Assembly (NCBI GenBank): GCA_964390805.1
Contig: CAYMKL010000017.1
Coordinates: forward strand, 1 to 64,000
Source: CAYMKL01 sp964390805
GTDB lineage: Bacteria; Chloroflexota; Anaerolineae; VGOG01
DNA length: 64,000 nucleotides
Direction of reading: 5' to 3'
Shown: positions 1 through 7,717 of the stretch, one piece after another
How the letters are laid out: the number at the start of each line of letters is the position of its first letter
How positions within the stretch are numbered: the stretch's first letter is position 1
Made by a program: the position numbers and the translations under genes
The notes under the pieces: model-generated
The model's input: only the letters and a program-made list of their open reading frames with translations
Told to the model about the DNA's origin: nothing
Database searches by the model: none

Positions 1-203
1 TTATCTTTTGACTGAACGATTGCCTTCCGGTAACATTTTCATTTGACTTGACAGGATCAGGTTGGTGTACGTTTCAATTGCCTTGACCTGCTGGCTTGTC
101 GCCACAATCATCCCTATAGAAGCGCTCTGTGACAACCAAATCGCCCTCGTGAGAGGTGCTCACAAGGGCGTTGCTTTGCTAGTGGGGAGCAACTGCTGCG
201 CTT
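1..203. other. Left-edge non-coding stretch
   Basis: I see no supported gene in these 203 bases. The only structure is an inverted repeat at 142-170, listed separately as a candidate terminator. An open frame running right from base 62 lies antisense to the dehydrogenase gene and has no ribosome site or recognisable product. Confidence 0.5.
131..170 (-). terminator. Candidate terminator of the long minus-strand operon
   Basis: CGCCCT-GTGAG (142-153) pairs with CTCAC-AGGGCG (159-170) with a single mismatch, 34 bases past the stop of the dehydrogenase gene. On the minus strand it is followed by ATTTGGTTGT, so the U-run is imperfect. Confidence 0.5.
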
Positions 204-1346
204 CTACAGCCTGGCGGCCACAGCCTTGGCGACTTCCAGAGTGGTGTTGCTGCCGCCCAGATCATAGGTGCGCACTTTCCCCTCGGCGATTACGTCGGCG
301 ATGGCCTGCTCCAGGGCCTGCGCCGTCTCGGTTTCCCCCAGCCAATCCAGCATCAGCTTAACCGCCAGGAGCATGGCCGTGGGGTTGACTTTGTACTGCC
401 CGGCGTATTTGGGCGCTGAGCCGTGGGTCGGCTCAAAGATGGCGAAGTCGTCGCCGATGTTGCCGCTGGCGGCGAAGCCCAGCCCGCCCACCAACTGCGC
501 CGCCAGGTCGGAGACGATGTCGCCGAACATGTTGCTGGATACGATCACCCCGTAGCCCTGGGGGTTCTTGACCAGCCACATGGCCATGGCATCCACGTTG
601 GTCTCCCACAGCTCGATGCCGGGGTACTCCTCAGCGATCTTCCGCGCCTCGCGCACCATCAGCCCACTGGTCTCGCGGATCACGTTGGGCTTCTCGACCA
701 GAGTAACTGTGGGGTAGCCGTGCCGCCTGGCGTATTCGAAGGCCTGGCGGACGATACGCTGACAACCCTGGCGGGTGAAGATGCGGCATGACAGAGCAAT
801 GTCCTCCAATGACACACCCCGGAAGGCAGCCATTCCAGGACTGTGCGCCTCCAGCGTTGCCCACACCTCCTCTGGCAAGGGGTGAAACTCTACGCCGGCG
901 TAGAGGCCCTGAGTGTTCTCACGAAAGACCACCAGGTTAAGGTCGTCGCGGTAGTTCAAAGGATTCCCCTTGAAGGCCTTACAGGGCCGCAGGTTCACGT
1001 ACAGATTGAACAGTTGGCGCATGCGCACGATGGGGCTGCGGTAGACCAAGCCCTTGCCCTGAAGCTCAGGAATCAGTTCTTTCTGCGATTCCTCCTTGGG
1101 CTTGGAGGTGATGGCGGCAAACAACGCACAGTCACAGGTTTTGAGGGTATCAACTGTACGCTGCGGCAGCGCATCGCCCTCTTTGCACCAATACTCCCAC
1201 CCGATGTCGGCGGGAATGTACTCCGCGTCCAGGCGGTGTCCTGAGCTTGCCGAAGGAGCGATGGCATCCAGCACGATCTTGGCCGCATCCATCACGTCCA
1301 CCCCGATGCCGTCGCCCGGCATCCAGGCTATTCTGTACTTTGCCAT
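204..1346 (-). CDS. Isocitrate/isopropylmalate dehydrogenase family protein
   Basis: This 380-residue protein is a beta-decarboxylating NAD(P)-dependent dehydrogenase. GDGIG near residue 11, an Arg-rich substrate loop ([15 protein letters not shown], about 106-120) and [12 protein letters not shown] (about 306) are visible. The [10 protein letters not shown] form of the cofactor loop resembles isocitrate dehydrogenases more than LeuB, which usually has HGSAPDIAG, so I favour isocitrate or homoisocitrate as substrate. It is the last gene of the train, 15 bases after leuD. Residues around 31-38 (near APSASSG) are encoded by a 24-base repeat also found at 11667-11690, which looks like an in-frame insertion. 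Substrate and NAD versus NADP preference cannot be settled from sequence alone. Confidence 0.88.
   Translation of the reverse strand: MAKYRIAWMPGDGIGVDVMDAAKIVLDAIAPSASSGHRLDAEYIPADIGWEYWCKEGDALPQRTVDTLKTCDCALFAAITSKPKEESQKELIPELQGKGLVYRSPIVRMRQLFNLYVNLRPCKAFKGNPLNYRDDLNLVVFRENTQGLYAGVEFHPLPEEVWATLEAHSPGMAAFRGVSLEDIALSCRIFTRQGCQRIVRQAFEYARRHGYPTVTLVEKPNVIRETSGLMVREARKIAEEYPGIELWETNVDAMAMWLVKNPQGYGVIVSSNMFGDIVSDLAAQLVGGLGFAASGNIGDDFAIFEPTHGSAPKYAGQYKVNPTAMLLAVKLMLDWLGETETAQALEQAIADVIAEGKVRTYDLGGSNTTLEVAKAVAARL
1233..1256. repeat. 24-bp dispersed repeat, copy 1, inside the dehydrogenase gene
   Basis: A 24-base string containing CCTGAGCTTGCCGAAGG occurs identically at 11667-11690. Related CTTCG-CAAGCTCAG elements are common small repeats in Chloroflexota (from memory). 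Here it lies in frame inside a conserved enzyme gene. Confidence 0.6.
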
Positions 1347-1361
1347 TTCACTTCTCCTTGT

Positions 1362-1862
1362 CTATTCTTCAATCCCCAACTGCTTGCGCACATGGGGGAT
1401 CAATCCACCATCCTCGAGTATGTCCATAACCGAAGGCGACAGCGGCGGGAAGGCGTACTCGCCCCGTGGGGTGATAACGGCGCCGGCGGCGAAGTCAATC
1501 GCGACCTCATCGCCTGCCTCCACCGCCTCCACAGCATCGCAGGTGACAATGGGCAGACCAGCGTTGATGCAGTTGCGGAAGTAGATGCGGGCGAAGCTGC
1601 GAGCCACAATCGCCCCCACACCGGCTTCCTTGAGGCAGGTCACCGCCTGCTCACGCGAACTGCCACAGCCCCAGTTCTTGCCAGCGACGATGATGTCGCC
1701 GGGCTGCACGTTAGCCACAAAGGTCGGATCCAAGTCTTCCAGCGCGTGTTGGGCCATCTCCTTTGGATCGGAGATGCTGTAGGTGTACTTGCCGGGGAAG
1801 ATGACGTCGGTGTTGACATCGTCGCCGTACTTCCACACGCGACCGGTGATTTTCGTCTCCAT
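1362..1862 (-). CDS. leuD: 3-isopropylmalate dehydratase small subunit family (LeuD-type), copy 1
   Basis: The swivel-domain subunit of an aconitase-superfamily hydro-lyase, about 166 residues. Visible family marks are [13 protein letters not shown] near the N terminus and the loop [13 protein letters not shown], which carries the substrate-contacting residues. I chose the ATG at 1862 because AAGGAG lies 7 bases before it; an ATG at 1868 would be too close to that site. Its large subunit is at 2687-3961, but a DUF3800 gene and a facing small RNA now sit between the two. The -35 box of that RNA promoter abuts this gene's ribosome site. It may act on isopropylmalate, citrate/isocitrate or a homologue; the adjacent dehydrogenase suggests an isocitrate-type substrate. 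Confidence 0.87.
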   Translation of the reverse strand: METKITGRVWKYGDDVNTDVIFPGKYTYSISDPKEMAQHALEDLDPTFVANVQPGDIIVAGKNWGCGSSREQAVTCLKEAGVGAIVARSFARIYFRNCINAGLPIVTCDAVEAVEAGDEVAIDFAAGAVITPRGEYAFPPLSPSVMDILEDGGLIPHVRKQLGIEE

Positions 1863-1873
1863 AGCCATTCTCC

Positions 1874-1902
1874 TTGACAAATAGAGGGTTATCTTGTATA
1901 AT
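1874..1902 (+). promoter_or_regulatory. Perfect consensus sigma70 promoter of the first DUF3800-linked RNA
   Basis: TTGACA at 1874-1879, a 17-base spacer, TATAAT at 1897-1902: no mismatch to consensus. It points right, away from leuD and toward the 3' end of the DUF3800 gene. The 11-mer TCTCCTTGACA (1869-1879) that joins the leuD ribosome site (minus strand) to the -35 box is identical at 8631-8641. Confidence 0.88.
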
Positions 1903-1908
1903 AGGGTT

Positions 1909-2036
1909 GGAAAGCGGGACTCGTAAGTCCTGGATCGGGCTGCTCCGATGTAAGTCGGTGATACTCCGTCGTGGCCGTAAGGGCCTGCCTTCGGGCGTGA
2001 ACGGTGAGAATCGGCCCCCAGGGTGAGCCCGTTTTT
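1909..2036 (+). ncRNA. Structured small RNA convergent with DUF3800 gene, cassette 1
   Basis: About 128 nt expected from the promoter at 1874-1902. A 5' hairpin (1915-1921 with 1926-1932) precedes a multibranch domain closed by CGGGCT (1936-1941) with AGCCCG (2026-2031). Inside are CCGAT-GTAA-GTCGG (1945-1958, a GNRA loop), CCGT/ACGG (1966-1969 with 2001-2004) enclosing GGCC-GTAAG-GGCC (1973-1985) and GCC-TTCG-GGC (1987-1996). GNRA and cUUCGg loops are stable only on the plus strand, which agrees with the promoter direction. TTTTT at 2032-2036 follows the closing helix, so the domain can end as its own terminator, exactly at the DUF3800 stop codon. Conserved RNAs beside DUF3800 genes have been described as a motif series; I cannot tell whether this matches one of them. 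Confidence 0.75.
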
Positions 2037-2672
2037 CTATTCCCTCAAGACCTCTTCGACGATGATCTTGTCCTTGATGATGTTGTACAGCTCATCGTCT
2101 CCCCGCTCGTACTTCTGGCCCAGGCTCCAGACCACGGCATCTGCTGCCTGAATCCCCTTTTCCTGAGTCGAGTCCAAATGCTCTATCCGGATCAACCCCA
2201 CCGTTGTCCTCTCCGAAGCACTGGCAGCTCTAACGAAGATGCTCTGTTCCAGCTTGTCCCGCAAGATTTCGTTGGTGTATCGCCGGTCAATGGCCAGTTT
2301 GAGCCAAGTGTACCGTTCGACGCAATGCCAGACGGCTTCGGCGCAGGTCAGCCGATACCGGTCTTCGGATTCAGGATGGACGGAGGCTGTGTGCTTGTCC
2401 AGGACGACAGCCACGATTTCCACGTCGAGTTCAGCGATGTACCGCAACAGGCGCGCCACTACTTTTTTGGGCGTGTGCCAGGCTTTCAGCTCGGGAACAT
2501 TCCGCAGTTTCTTGCGCAGATGCTTGCGGGTTTTGGTTACGGCCTTTCTGAGCGGCCAGGGATTACGAGTAAGCACGATGGCGACGATCAGATAGCGCGA
2601 CGAACCTGGGGCACGCCCCACATCGCCAGTTTCATCAGCGAAGGCCCAAACTGGAGAAGGGGAAACGACCAT
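2037..2672 (-). CDS. DUF3800 domain protein, cassette 1
   Basis: A 211-residue protein with the DUF3800 marks: an N-terminal beta strand ending in FADETGD (about 11-17), a central EIVAVVLDKH strand, and a C-terminal acidic stretch EHLDSTQEKGIQAADAV whose Q-x-A-D motif is shared with the second DUF3800 protein here (AVQLADV). The fold is thought to be RNase H-like, with the Asp/Glu residues as likely metal ligands; no activity is established. It starts 14 bases after the leuC stop without a good ribosome site, suggesting translational coupling. Its stop codon abuts the terminator of the convergent RNA. It interrupts a leuC-leuD pair, which points to insertion as a cassette. Confidence 0.82.
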   Translation of the reverse strand: MVVSPSPVWAFADETGDVGRAPGSSRYLIVAIVLTRNPWPLRKAVTKTRKHLRKKLRNVPELKAWHTPKKVVARLLRYIAELDVEIVAVVLDKHTASVHPESEDRYRLTCAEAVWHCVERYTWLKLAIDRRYTNEILRDKLEQSIFVRAASASERTTVGLIRIEHLDSTQEKGIQAADAVVWSLGQKYERGDDELYNIIKDKIIVEEVLRE

Positions 2673-2686
2673 TGGATACTCTGCAC

Positions 2687-3961
2687 CTATCGTGGATCAG
2701 TGATGACGCTAGTGAGGGCCGAAGCAGCCACGGTGGCCGGGCTGCCCAGGTAGATGAACGCCTCCTTAGAGCCCATCCGACCTTTGAAGTTGCGGTTGGC
2801 CGTCGAGATGGTCACCTCGCCGGGGGCCATGCAGCCCTCGTGCGCCCCCAGGCAAGGCCCACAACCTGGATTGAGCAGCGTCGCACCAGCAGCCACCAGA
2901 TCGCTGATGATGCCCTGCTGGATGGCAGCCAGTAGCACCTCCCGCGAGGCGGGCAAAACCAGCAGGCGCACGTTGGGAGCGATGCGCTTGCCACGCAGGA
3001 TCTCGGCCGCCGCCGCCAAGTCCTCCAGACGGCCGTTGGTGCAGGTGCCCACCAGGGCCTGGTTGATCGGCGTGCCGGCCACCTCGGTGACCGGAACCAC
3101 GTTGTCCACCATGTGCGGCTTTGCCACCTGCGGGGCAAGCCCGCTCACGCCGTAGGTGATGACCCGCTCGTAGATCGCGTCCGGGTCGGCGTGAACCTCC
3201 TCATAGTAGGTGGGTGAGAAACCAGGTTCTTTCCGAAAAACCTGGTTCCTGTTGAGCCACGCCCACGTTTTCTCGTCCGGTTCGACGACCCCGTTCTTGG
3301 CCCCCATCTCGGCGGCCATGTTGGTCAGCACCATGCGGCTGGCGATGCTCATCTCTCGGACGGTCTCACCGGCGAACTCCACTGAGCAATAGTTGGCCCC
3401 GTCGGCGCGCAGGTCACCTATGATGTGGAGGATCACGTCCTTGGCCGACACCCGCTCCGGCAGTGTCCCGTTGACGACGATCCGCAGGCTCTCTGGCACG
3501 CGCAGCCAGATCTGGCCGGTGGCCATCACCGCCGCAGCTTCCGTACGTCCGATGCCGGCGGAGAAGGAGCCGAACGCTCCATAAGTCGGTGTGTGCGAGT
3601 CGCTGCCGACGATGACCGCGCCAGGCCAGGCGTGCCCCTTTTCTGGCAAAACCTGGTGGCAGATGCCCTCGCCGATGTCGTAGAAGGACGAGATGCCCTG
3701 CTCAACGACGAACTCGCGGATGATCTTGTGGTTGATGGCGTAGGTTTCGTTGGCTGCCGGCACCACGTGGTCCAGCACGATGACGCTGATGTCGGGATCG
3801 GCCATCCGTTCGACGCCGATCTGGCGGAACTTCTTGGAGATGGCCGCCGTGTTGTCGTGCGTCAGCAGCTTGTCAGGCCGAACGGTGACGATCTGCCCCG
3901 GCACAACGCTGTCCAGCCCTGCCTTGCGGGCCAGCACTTTTTCAACGAAAGTATGTCCCAT
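2687..3961 (-). CDS. leuC: 3-isopropylmalate dehydratase large subunit family (LeuC-type), copy 1
   Basis: The 424-residue catalytic subunit of an aconitase-superfamily hydro-lyase. The [4Fe-4S] ligands are visible as GTCTNGR (about 303) and NPGCGPCLG (about 366 and 369). The length matches the short LeuC/HacA class rather than full-length aconitase. AAGGAG sits 6 bases before the ATG. Its partner is LeuD copy 1, displaced by the DUF3800/RNA cassette; upstream is a 157-residue unknown protein 3 bases away. With a second LeuCD pair next door, the two probably act on different substrates or on successive dehydration and hydration steps; which acid each uses is not visible. Confidence 0.9.
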   Translation of the reverse strand: MGHTFVEKVLARKAGLDSVVPGQIVTVRPDKLLTHDNTAAISKKFRQIGVERMADPDISVIVLDHVVPAANETYAINHKIIREFVVEQGISSFYDIGEGICHQVLPEKGHAWPGAVIVGSDSHTPTYGAFGSFSAGIGRTEAAAVMATGQIWLRVPESLRIVVNGTLPERVSAKDVILHIIGDLRADGANYCSVEFAGETVREMSIASRMVLTNMAAEMGAKNGVVEPDEKTWAWLNRNQVFRKEPGFSPTYYEEVHADPDAIYERVITYGVSGLAPQVAKPHMVDNVVPVTEVAGTPINQALVGTCTNGRLEDLAAAAEILRGKRIAPNVRLLVLPASREVLLAAIQQGIISDLVAAGATLLNPGCGPCLGAHEGCMAPGEVTISTANRNFKGRMGSKEAFIYLGSPATVAASALTSVITDPR

Positions 3962-3964
3962 TCT

Positions 3965-4438
3965 CTACTCCTTAGCGAGGTTTTCCGCCATCAGCTTCCA
4001 TCGTTCAATCGCCCGCCCGTCGGCGGTGAACACCGGATCGCCCACCATTTCCGCCCGCAGGCCGAAGAGCTTGCGCAGGCCGGCGAACATCAGCGCGGTG
4101 GAGATGTGCGCCGGCACGCCCCCTTCGGCGATGATCCGCTCGGCGCCAGGCAGGATGACGGGTTCGAACATTTCGTACTCCAACTCGTCCTCCGCCGTCT
4201 GCTGCACCCGCAGGTCAGCAAAGTAGCCCACGCCTACCAGGTACTCTGCCAGCCCCTCCATAGCCGCCAGCGGCGTGGTGGTGTCCAACTCCAGCCGCTC
4301 GTGCACCTCATCGAAGAGCACCTCCCCCGCCCGCCAGACCACCTTCCAGGCCCCGTCGCCCCAGTTCTCCCAGATGGCTCGATAAATGGCGTAGATCTCC
4401 AGATCGAAAAAAGCAGGGTCAATCGGGTTCTCGTGCAT
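3965..4438 (-). CDS. Unknown 157-residue protein in the LeuCD cluster
   Basis: I do not recognise this family. The start at 4438 is chosen because GGAGGTGAGAAGGAA precedes the ATG. The protein looks soluble and alpha/beta, acidic and Trp-rich at the N terminus (AIWENWGDGAWKVVWRAGE), with a Gly-rich turn and an FGLRAEMVGDPVFTADGR segment near the end. It has no Cys pair, membrane segment or signal peptide. Tight spacing to both LeuD2 (7 bases) and LeuC1 (3 bases) places it firmly in the hydro-lyase operon, so a role in that pathway (small-molecule binding or assembly) is reasonable but inferred only from position. Confidence 0.7.
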   Translation of the reverse strand: MHENPIDPAFFDLEIYAIYRAIWENWGDGAWKVVWRAGEVLFDEVHERLELDTTTPLAAMEGLAEYLVGVGYFADLRVQQTAEDELEYEMFEPVILPGAERIIAEGGVPAHISTALMFAGLRKLFGLRAEMVGDPVFTADGRAIERWKLMAENLAKE

Positions 4439-4445
4439 TTCCTTC

Positions 4446-4994
4446 TCACCTCCCCAGTGACTTGCCGTAGGCGAAGAGGTTACCAGCCTGAAAAATGTCC
4501 ATCTGCACCTGGGAAAAGGGCATGGCCTGGAGGGCCTTTTCGCCACCGAGTGTCAACTGGCCGGTCTCAAAGTCCACTTCCAACTCAGCGCCGGTCTTGA
4601 ATTCGCCAGCCCGTTCGGTGAGCTCAGGCAGTGAGACGATGGGAAAGCCGCTGTTGATGGCGTTGCGCTTGTAGATCGCGCCAAAGCTCTCGGTCACGAT
4701 TGCGCCGATGCCCAGCGCCCGGAAGCAATCTACCGCCTGCTGCCGGGATGACCCGGCGCCGAAGTTCCTGCCAGCCATGAGCAGGTCGCCCGGCTGGGCC
4801 TTCTCAGCGAAATCCTCCCAGCCCTCCAGGTTGCCCAGCGCGTACTGGCCCATCTCCTTCACGTCGGTTATATGCAGGTGGCTGTTGTGGAAGATCATGT
4901 CGGTGTCAATGTCGTCGTACAGCTTGCCGTCCTGGTCGGTGAGTACCCAGAGACGGCCTTTGATGTGCATGCGAAGCATGCCTGTATCTTTCAT
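4446..4994 (-). CDS. leuD: 3-isopropylmalate dehydratase small subunit family (LeuD-type), copy 2
   Basis: A second swivel subunit of about 182 residues. DDIDTDMIFHNSHLH and GRNFGAGSSRQQA are the family motifs; the loop reads FGAGSS rather than WGCGSS of copy 1, so the paralogues differ at the substrate pocket. The start at 4994 puts GGAGG 7 bases upstream, overlapping the end of leuC2; an ATG at 5000 is possible but too close to that site. The N-terminal residues GMLRMH are encoded by an 18-base palindromic repeat (4965-4982) that recurs twice in the window, so this end of the protein appears to have been extended by a repeat. It is the partner of LeuC2 immediately upstream. Confidence 0.87.
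   Translation of the reverse strand: MKDTGMLRMHIKGRLWVLTDQDGKLYDDIDTDMIFHNSHLHITDVKEMGQYALGNLEGWEDFAEKAQPGDLLMAGRNFGAGSSRQQAVDCFRALGIGAIVTESFGAIYKRNAINSGFPIVSLPELTERAGEFKTGAELEVDFETGQLTLGGEKALQAMPFSQVQMDIFQAGNLFAYGKSLGR
4965..4982. repeat. 18-bp palindromic repeat GTGCATGCGAAGCATGCC, copy 1 (in leuD2)
   Basis: The core is GCATGC-GAA-GCATGC. Identical copies lie at 40849-40866 (inverted, inside an unknown gene) and 43072-43089 (intergenic). Here it encodes part of the LeuD2 N terminus. Confidence 0.75.
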
Positions 4995-4996
4995 GT

Positions 4997-6244
4997 TCAT
5001 GCCTCCGGCACGGTGATCTCGCCCTTGAGTGCAGTCCACGCCGCCGTGATCGGGCTGGCCAGGTAAGTGTCGCCCGCACCCTGCTTGCCGGTAAAGTTGC
5101 GGTTGCTGGTGCTGACCTGCACCTGTCCCCGGCCAGTCATGCCGATCTGGCCCGAAGCGCAGCCGCCGCAGCCAGGGCTGCTGATGATCAACCCGGCATC
5201 GAACAGCGTTTCGATCAACCCCTCACGCAACATGCGCGCGTAAACCTGGCGGGTGGCAGGCACGACTGAGGCCATCATCCACGGCTGGATACGCTGGCCC
5301 TTCACCACCTCGGCCACGGCCACGAAGTCCTCGAAGCGGCCATTGGTGCACGAGCCCAGGAACACCGAATCCACCCGCGTCCCAGCCACCTCGCGCACTG
5401 GCTTGACGTTGGCCGGATTGGGCGGGCAGGCGATGAGGGGTTCGAGGTCGGTGATGTCCACCACGACGGTCTCGATGTACTCAGCATCGGGGTCGGCGTA
5501 CACCCCAGAAACTTCGTCTGCTGCGCGCGCACGGATGTAGGCCAGCACTTCCTCAGAGGGCGGAATAAAGCCAATGATACCTCCCATCTCGGTCAACTGG
5601 CTGGCCAGGGTGATCCGCTCGGACAGGTCCAGGGCATCAATAGCCGGGCCGTAGAACTCCACCGCCCGGCCCAGCGCGCCGCTGGAGCCCAACTGGCCCA
5701 GCACGGCCAGGGTCAAATCCCGCGCCGTGCACGGATACACAACCTCACCCTCGACGATGACCTTCATCGTGGGCGGCACCTCGAACCAGGTCTTGCCCGT
5801 CTTGAAGGCGAAGGCGATGTCCTGATCACCCATCCCCTGGCCGAAAGCCCCCACCGCGCCCAGGATGTTGAGGTGGCTGTCGGTGCCCACGAAGGTACAT
5901 CCTGGCACGGCCAGCCCCTCCTCGATGGCCACGTGCGATCCGATGCCCGCGTCCACGTCGTAGACCTTGATCCCCTTCTCGCGGGCCCAAAGCCGACAGA
6001 TGTGTTGGTTGTTGGCATAAGGGATGTTGTTGGCCGGCACAACGCAGTCGAAGGTGAAAAAAGTCTTGCTCACGTCGTCCAGCGGCGCGTCGCCGTAGTG
6101 GTTGCGGTAGTTCTGCACCACGTTGGCTCCGGCGAAATCGCGGGCGGTGCGCACGTCCAGGTCCATCCAAACGATCTTGCCCGGCTCGACCGATTCCCGA
6201 CTGTGGGCCTGAACGATCTTCTCAATGATGGTCTTCCCTGCCAT
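4997..6244 (-). CDS. leuC: 3-isopropylmalate dehydratase large subunit family (LeuC-type), copy 2
   Basis: A 415-residue aconitase-superfamily large subunit. Cluster ligands are seen in LGSCTNGRFED (about 296) and SPGCGGCASG (about 358 and 361). It is clearly diverged from copy 1: the segment after the second Cys pair reads CASGQIGMTGRG against CLGAHEGCMAPG. That argues for paralogues with different substrates rather than a recent duplication. TGGAGTG precedes the ATG, and the gene overlaps the start region of leuD2. The cluster context (dehydrogenase, citryl-CoA-lyase-like protein, CoA ligase) suggests tricarboxylic acids as substrates, but genuine isopropylmalate isomerase activity is not excluded. 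Confidence 0.88.
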   Translation of the reverse strand: MAGKTIIEKIVQAHSRESVEPGKIVWMDLDVRTARDFAGANVVQNYRNHYGDAPLDDVSKTFFTFDCVVPANNIPYANNQHICRLWAREKGIKVYDVDAGIGSHVAIEEGLAVPGCTFVGTDSHLNILGAVGAFGQGMGDQDIAFAFKTGKTWFEVPPTMKVIVEGEVVYPCTARDLTLAVLGQLGSSGALGRAVEFYGPAIDALDLSERITLASQLTEMGGIIGFIPPSEEVLAYIRARAADEVSGVYADPDAEYIETVVVDITDLEPLIACPPNPANVKPVREVAGTRVDSVFLGSCTNGRFEDFVAVAEVVKGQRIQPWMMASVVPATRQVYARMLREGLIETLFDAGLIISSPGCGGCASGQIGMTGRGQVQVSTSNRNFTGKQGAGDTYLASPITAAWTALKGEITVPEA

Positions 6245-6247
6245 GGC

Positions 6248-6820
6248 TCACTCCATTCTCGCGGCCAGTTCCTTCTTCAGCATCATGCGCTGGATGCTGT
6301 GGAAACTCATGAAGTCGGCGTGGTTGACCAGTGTCGCTTCCGTGGTGCGCTTCACTTTGTCTCCCTCGCCGGCGTGGGCGGCGATCATGTGCTGCACCTC
6401 AACTGGCAATCCGAAGCGGGCCGCCAGTTCCATGCCGGTGAAGGGATGGCGCAGGAGTTTCCCGGCGTATGTCTGCACCGTCACCCCGTCATCGCGGTTC
6501 TCGTACTCCAGCAACTTGCCGATATCGTGCAATAGCCCGCCCGCGACGAGCAGGTCCATGTTCACCGGCACCCGGTCGCCGTAGATTTGCGCGAAGACCT
6601 CGGCGGCCCGGACCGCGCTCAGCGTCACTGCGCGGATATGGTCAATGTAGGAAGCCGGGCAAGGGTTAATGAGCAGGGTGAAGGGCATCCGCGCCAGCCC
6701 ATCCGGCGTCCAGCCGCTCTCTTCCATTGCCGCTTCCCAGGCCTTGAGACACTTCTCGCGCAAATCAGCGTCCTGGATCAAATCGAACTCAGGGATCAGC
6801 TCCAGCAGTCTCTCTCGCAT
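6248..6820 (-). CDS. HD domain phosphohydrolase family protein
   Basis: About 190 residues with the HD metal site: His in DHIRAV (about 72), the HD pair in GLLHDIGKL (about 98), His in LLRHPFTG, and a later MIAAHAGEG followed by NHADF. HD proteins hydrolyse phosphomonoesters, nucleotides or phosphodiesters; no second domain suggests which. The start at 6820 is preceded by GGAGG 5 bases away, better than the ATG at 6835. Its place between LeuC2 and the citrate-synthase-like gene, 3 bases from the former, ties it to the carbon module. Possible roles are coenzyme-related metabolite repair or nucleotide signalling; this is inference. Confidence 0.82.
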   Translation of the reverse strand: MRERLLELIPEFDLIQDADLREKCLKAWEAAMEESGWTPDGLARMPFTLLINPCPASYIDHIRAVTLSAVRAAEVFAQIYGDRVPVNMDLLVAGGLLHDIGKLLEYENRDDGVTVQTYAGKLLRHPFTGMELAARFGLPVEVQHMIAAHAGEGDKVKRTTEATLVNHADFMSFHSIQRMMLKKELAARME

Positions 6821-6845
6821 CGTCGCCTCCTCCAACCTCTAATCT

Positions 6846-7628
6846 CTAACCTCTAATTTCTAATTCCACCGGTCCGTCATACTCGTGAGCCGTAGGGTGA
6901 ATGCGGCGCATGGGGCGCTCGCGGGTCTGCTCCTCCGTGACGTGGGCCACCAACCCGGCCATCCGCGCAATGGCGAACAGGCCGTTGCCCATCTCCGGCG
7001 GGAAGCCCATCTCGCACAGCACAGCGGCGATGGCCCCGTCCACGTTCATGGGCAGATCCCTGCCCAGGCTGTCCTTGATCGCTGCCCTCAGGGCGTGGGC
7101 CATCTCCACGTACTCGCCAGCCAGCTCCACCTCTTCGGCGACGGCGAACAGTTTCTTGGTGCGCGGATCGTCGGTATGAACACGGTGGCCGTAGCCGGGC
7201 ACGCGGATCTTCTGAGCGCGGAATTCGGCCATCTTCTGGCGAGCAGCCGTAGCCGCGTCTAGTCCCTGTTCGTGTTTGTAGGCCACCAGGTCCAGTAGCA
7301 CGCGCATGCAGCCCTCGATGGCCCCGCCGTGATGCCGGTTGACGGTCATGATGCCGGCCGCCACCGCCGTGGTCAGTGGCGCACCGCCGGAGGCAACCGT
7401 GCGGGCCGCCAGCGCGGAGGGCGGGGTCGCCCCGTGATCTACGCTGGACACCAGGAGAGCGTCCATCATCTTGCCATGAGCCTCGGAGGGCAGCTCGCCC
7501 CGCAGCACCAGGTAGACCACGTGGCTGAAAGGCACCTGCCCCATCAATTCGTCAATGCGGCGGCCACGAACGGCCACCTTGTTCGGCTCGATCTTGGTGA
7601 TAGCAGTTTTCCAGGTTTCCTCAGACAT
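6846..7628 (-). CDS. Citrate synthase-fold protein of citryl-CoA lyase size
   Basis: 260 residues, lacking the N-terminal domain of full citrate synthase. All three catalytic positions of the fold are present: His in NRHHGGAIEGC, His in GYGHRVHTDDPR and Asp in MNVDGAIAAV. Length and domain content match citryl-CoA lyase, which cleaves citryl-CoA to acetyl-CoA and oxaloacetate, or a related short lyase or synthase (citramalyl-CoA, 2-methylcitryl-CoA). The next genes upstream are SucD/SucC-like, the pairing expected for citryl-CoA synthetase. The start at 7628 follows AGGAGAAGGGAA; an open frame continues upstream to 7709 but lacks similarity and a ribosome site. Confidence 0.85.
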   Translation of the reverse strand: MSEETWKTAITKIEPNKVAVRGRRIDELMGQVPFSHVVYLVLRGELPSEAHGKMMDALLVSSVDHGATPPSALAARTVASGGAPLTTAVAAGIMTVNRHHGGAIEGCMRVLLDLVAYKHEQGLDAATAARQKMAEFRAQKIRVPGYGHRVHTDDPRTKKLFAVAEEVELAGEYVEMAHALRAAIKDSLGRDLPMNVDGAIAAVLCEMGFPPEMGNGLFAIARMAGLVAHVTEEQTRERPMRRIHPTAHEYDGPVELEIRG

Positions 7629-7717
7629 TTCCCTTCTCCTGTAAGCTTGCTCTAAGGGGATTGCCAAATCCCCGCTTTGGGCCTGGATCTGGCGATCCAG
7701 GTCGAGCAAAGTAGTTG

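Noticed and set aside
62..361. Possible small gene at the left edge
   Set aside because: It crosses a hairpin and then runs antisense to the dehydrogenase; the product is Arg/Pro-rich with no ribosome site.
1909..2036. Explaining the RNA as only a bidirectional terminator for leuC/DUF3800
   Set aside because: A simple terminator would not need a perfect promoter 7 bases upstream, several internal helices, or loop types that are stable only on the plus strand.
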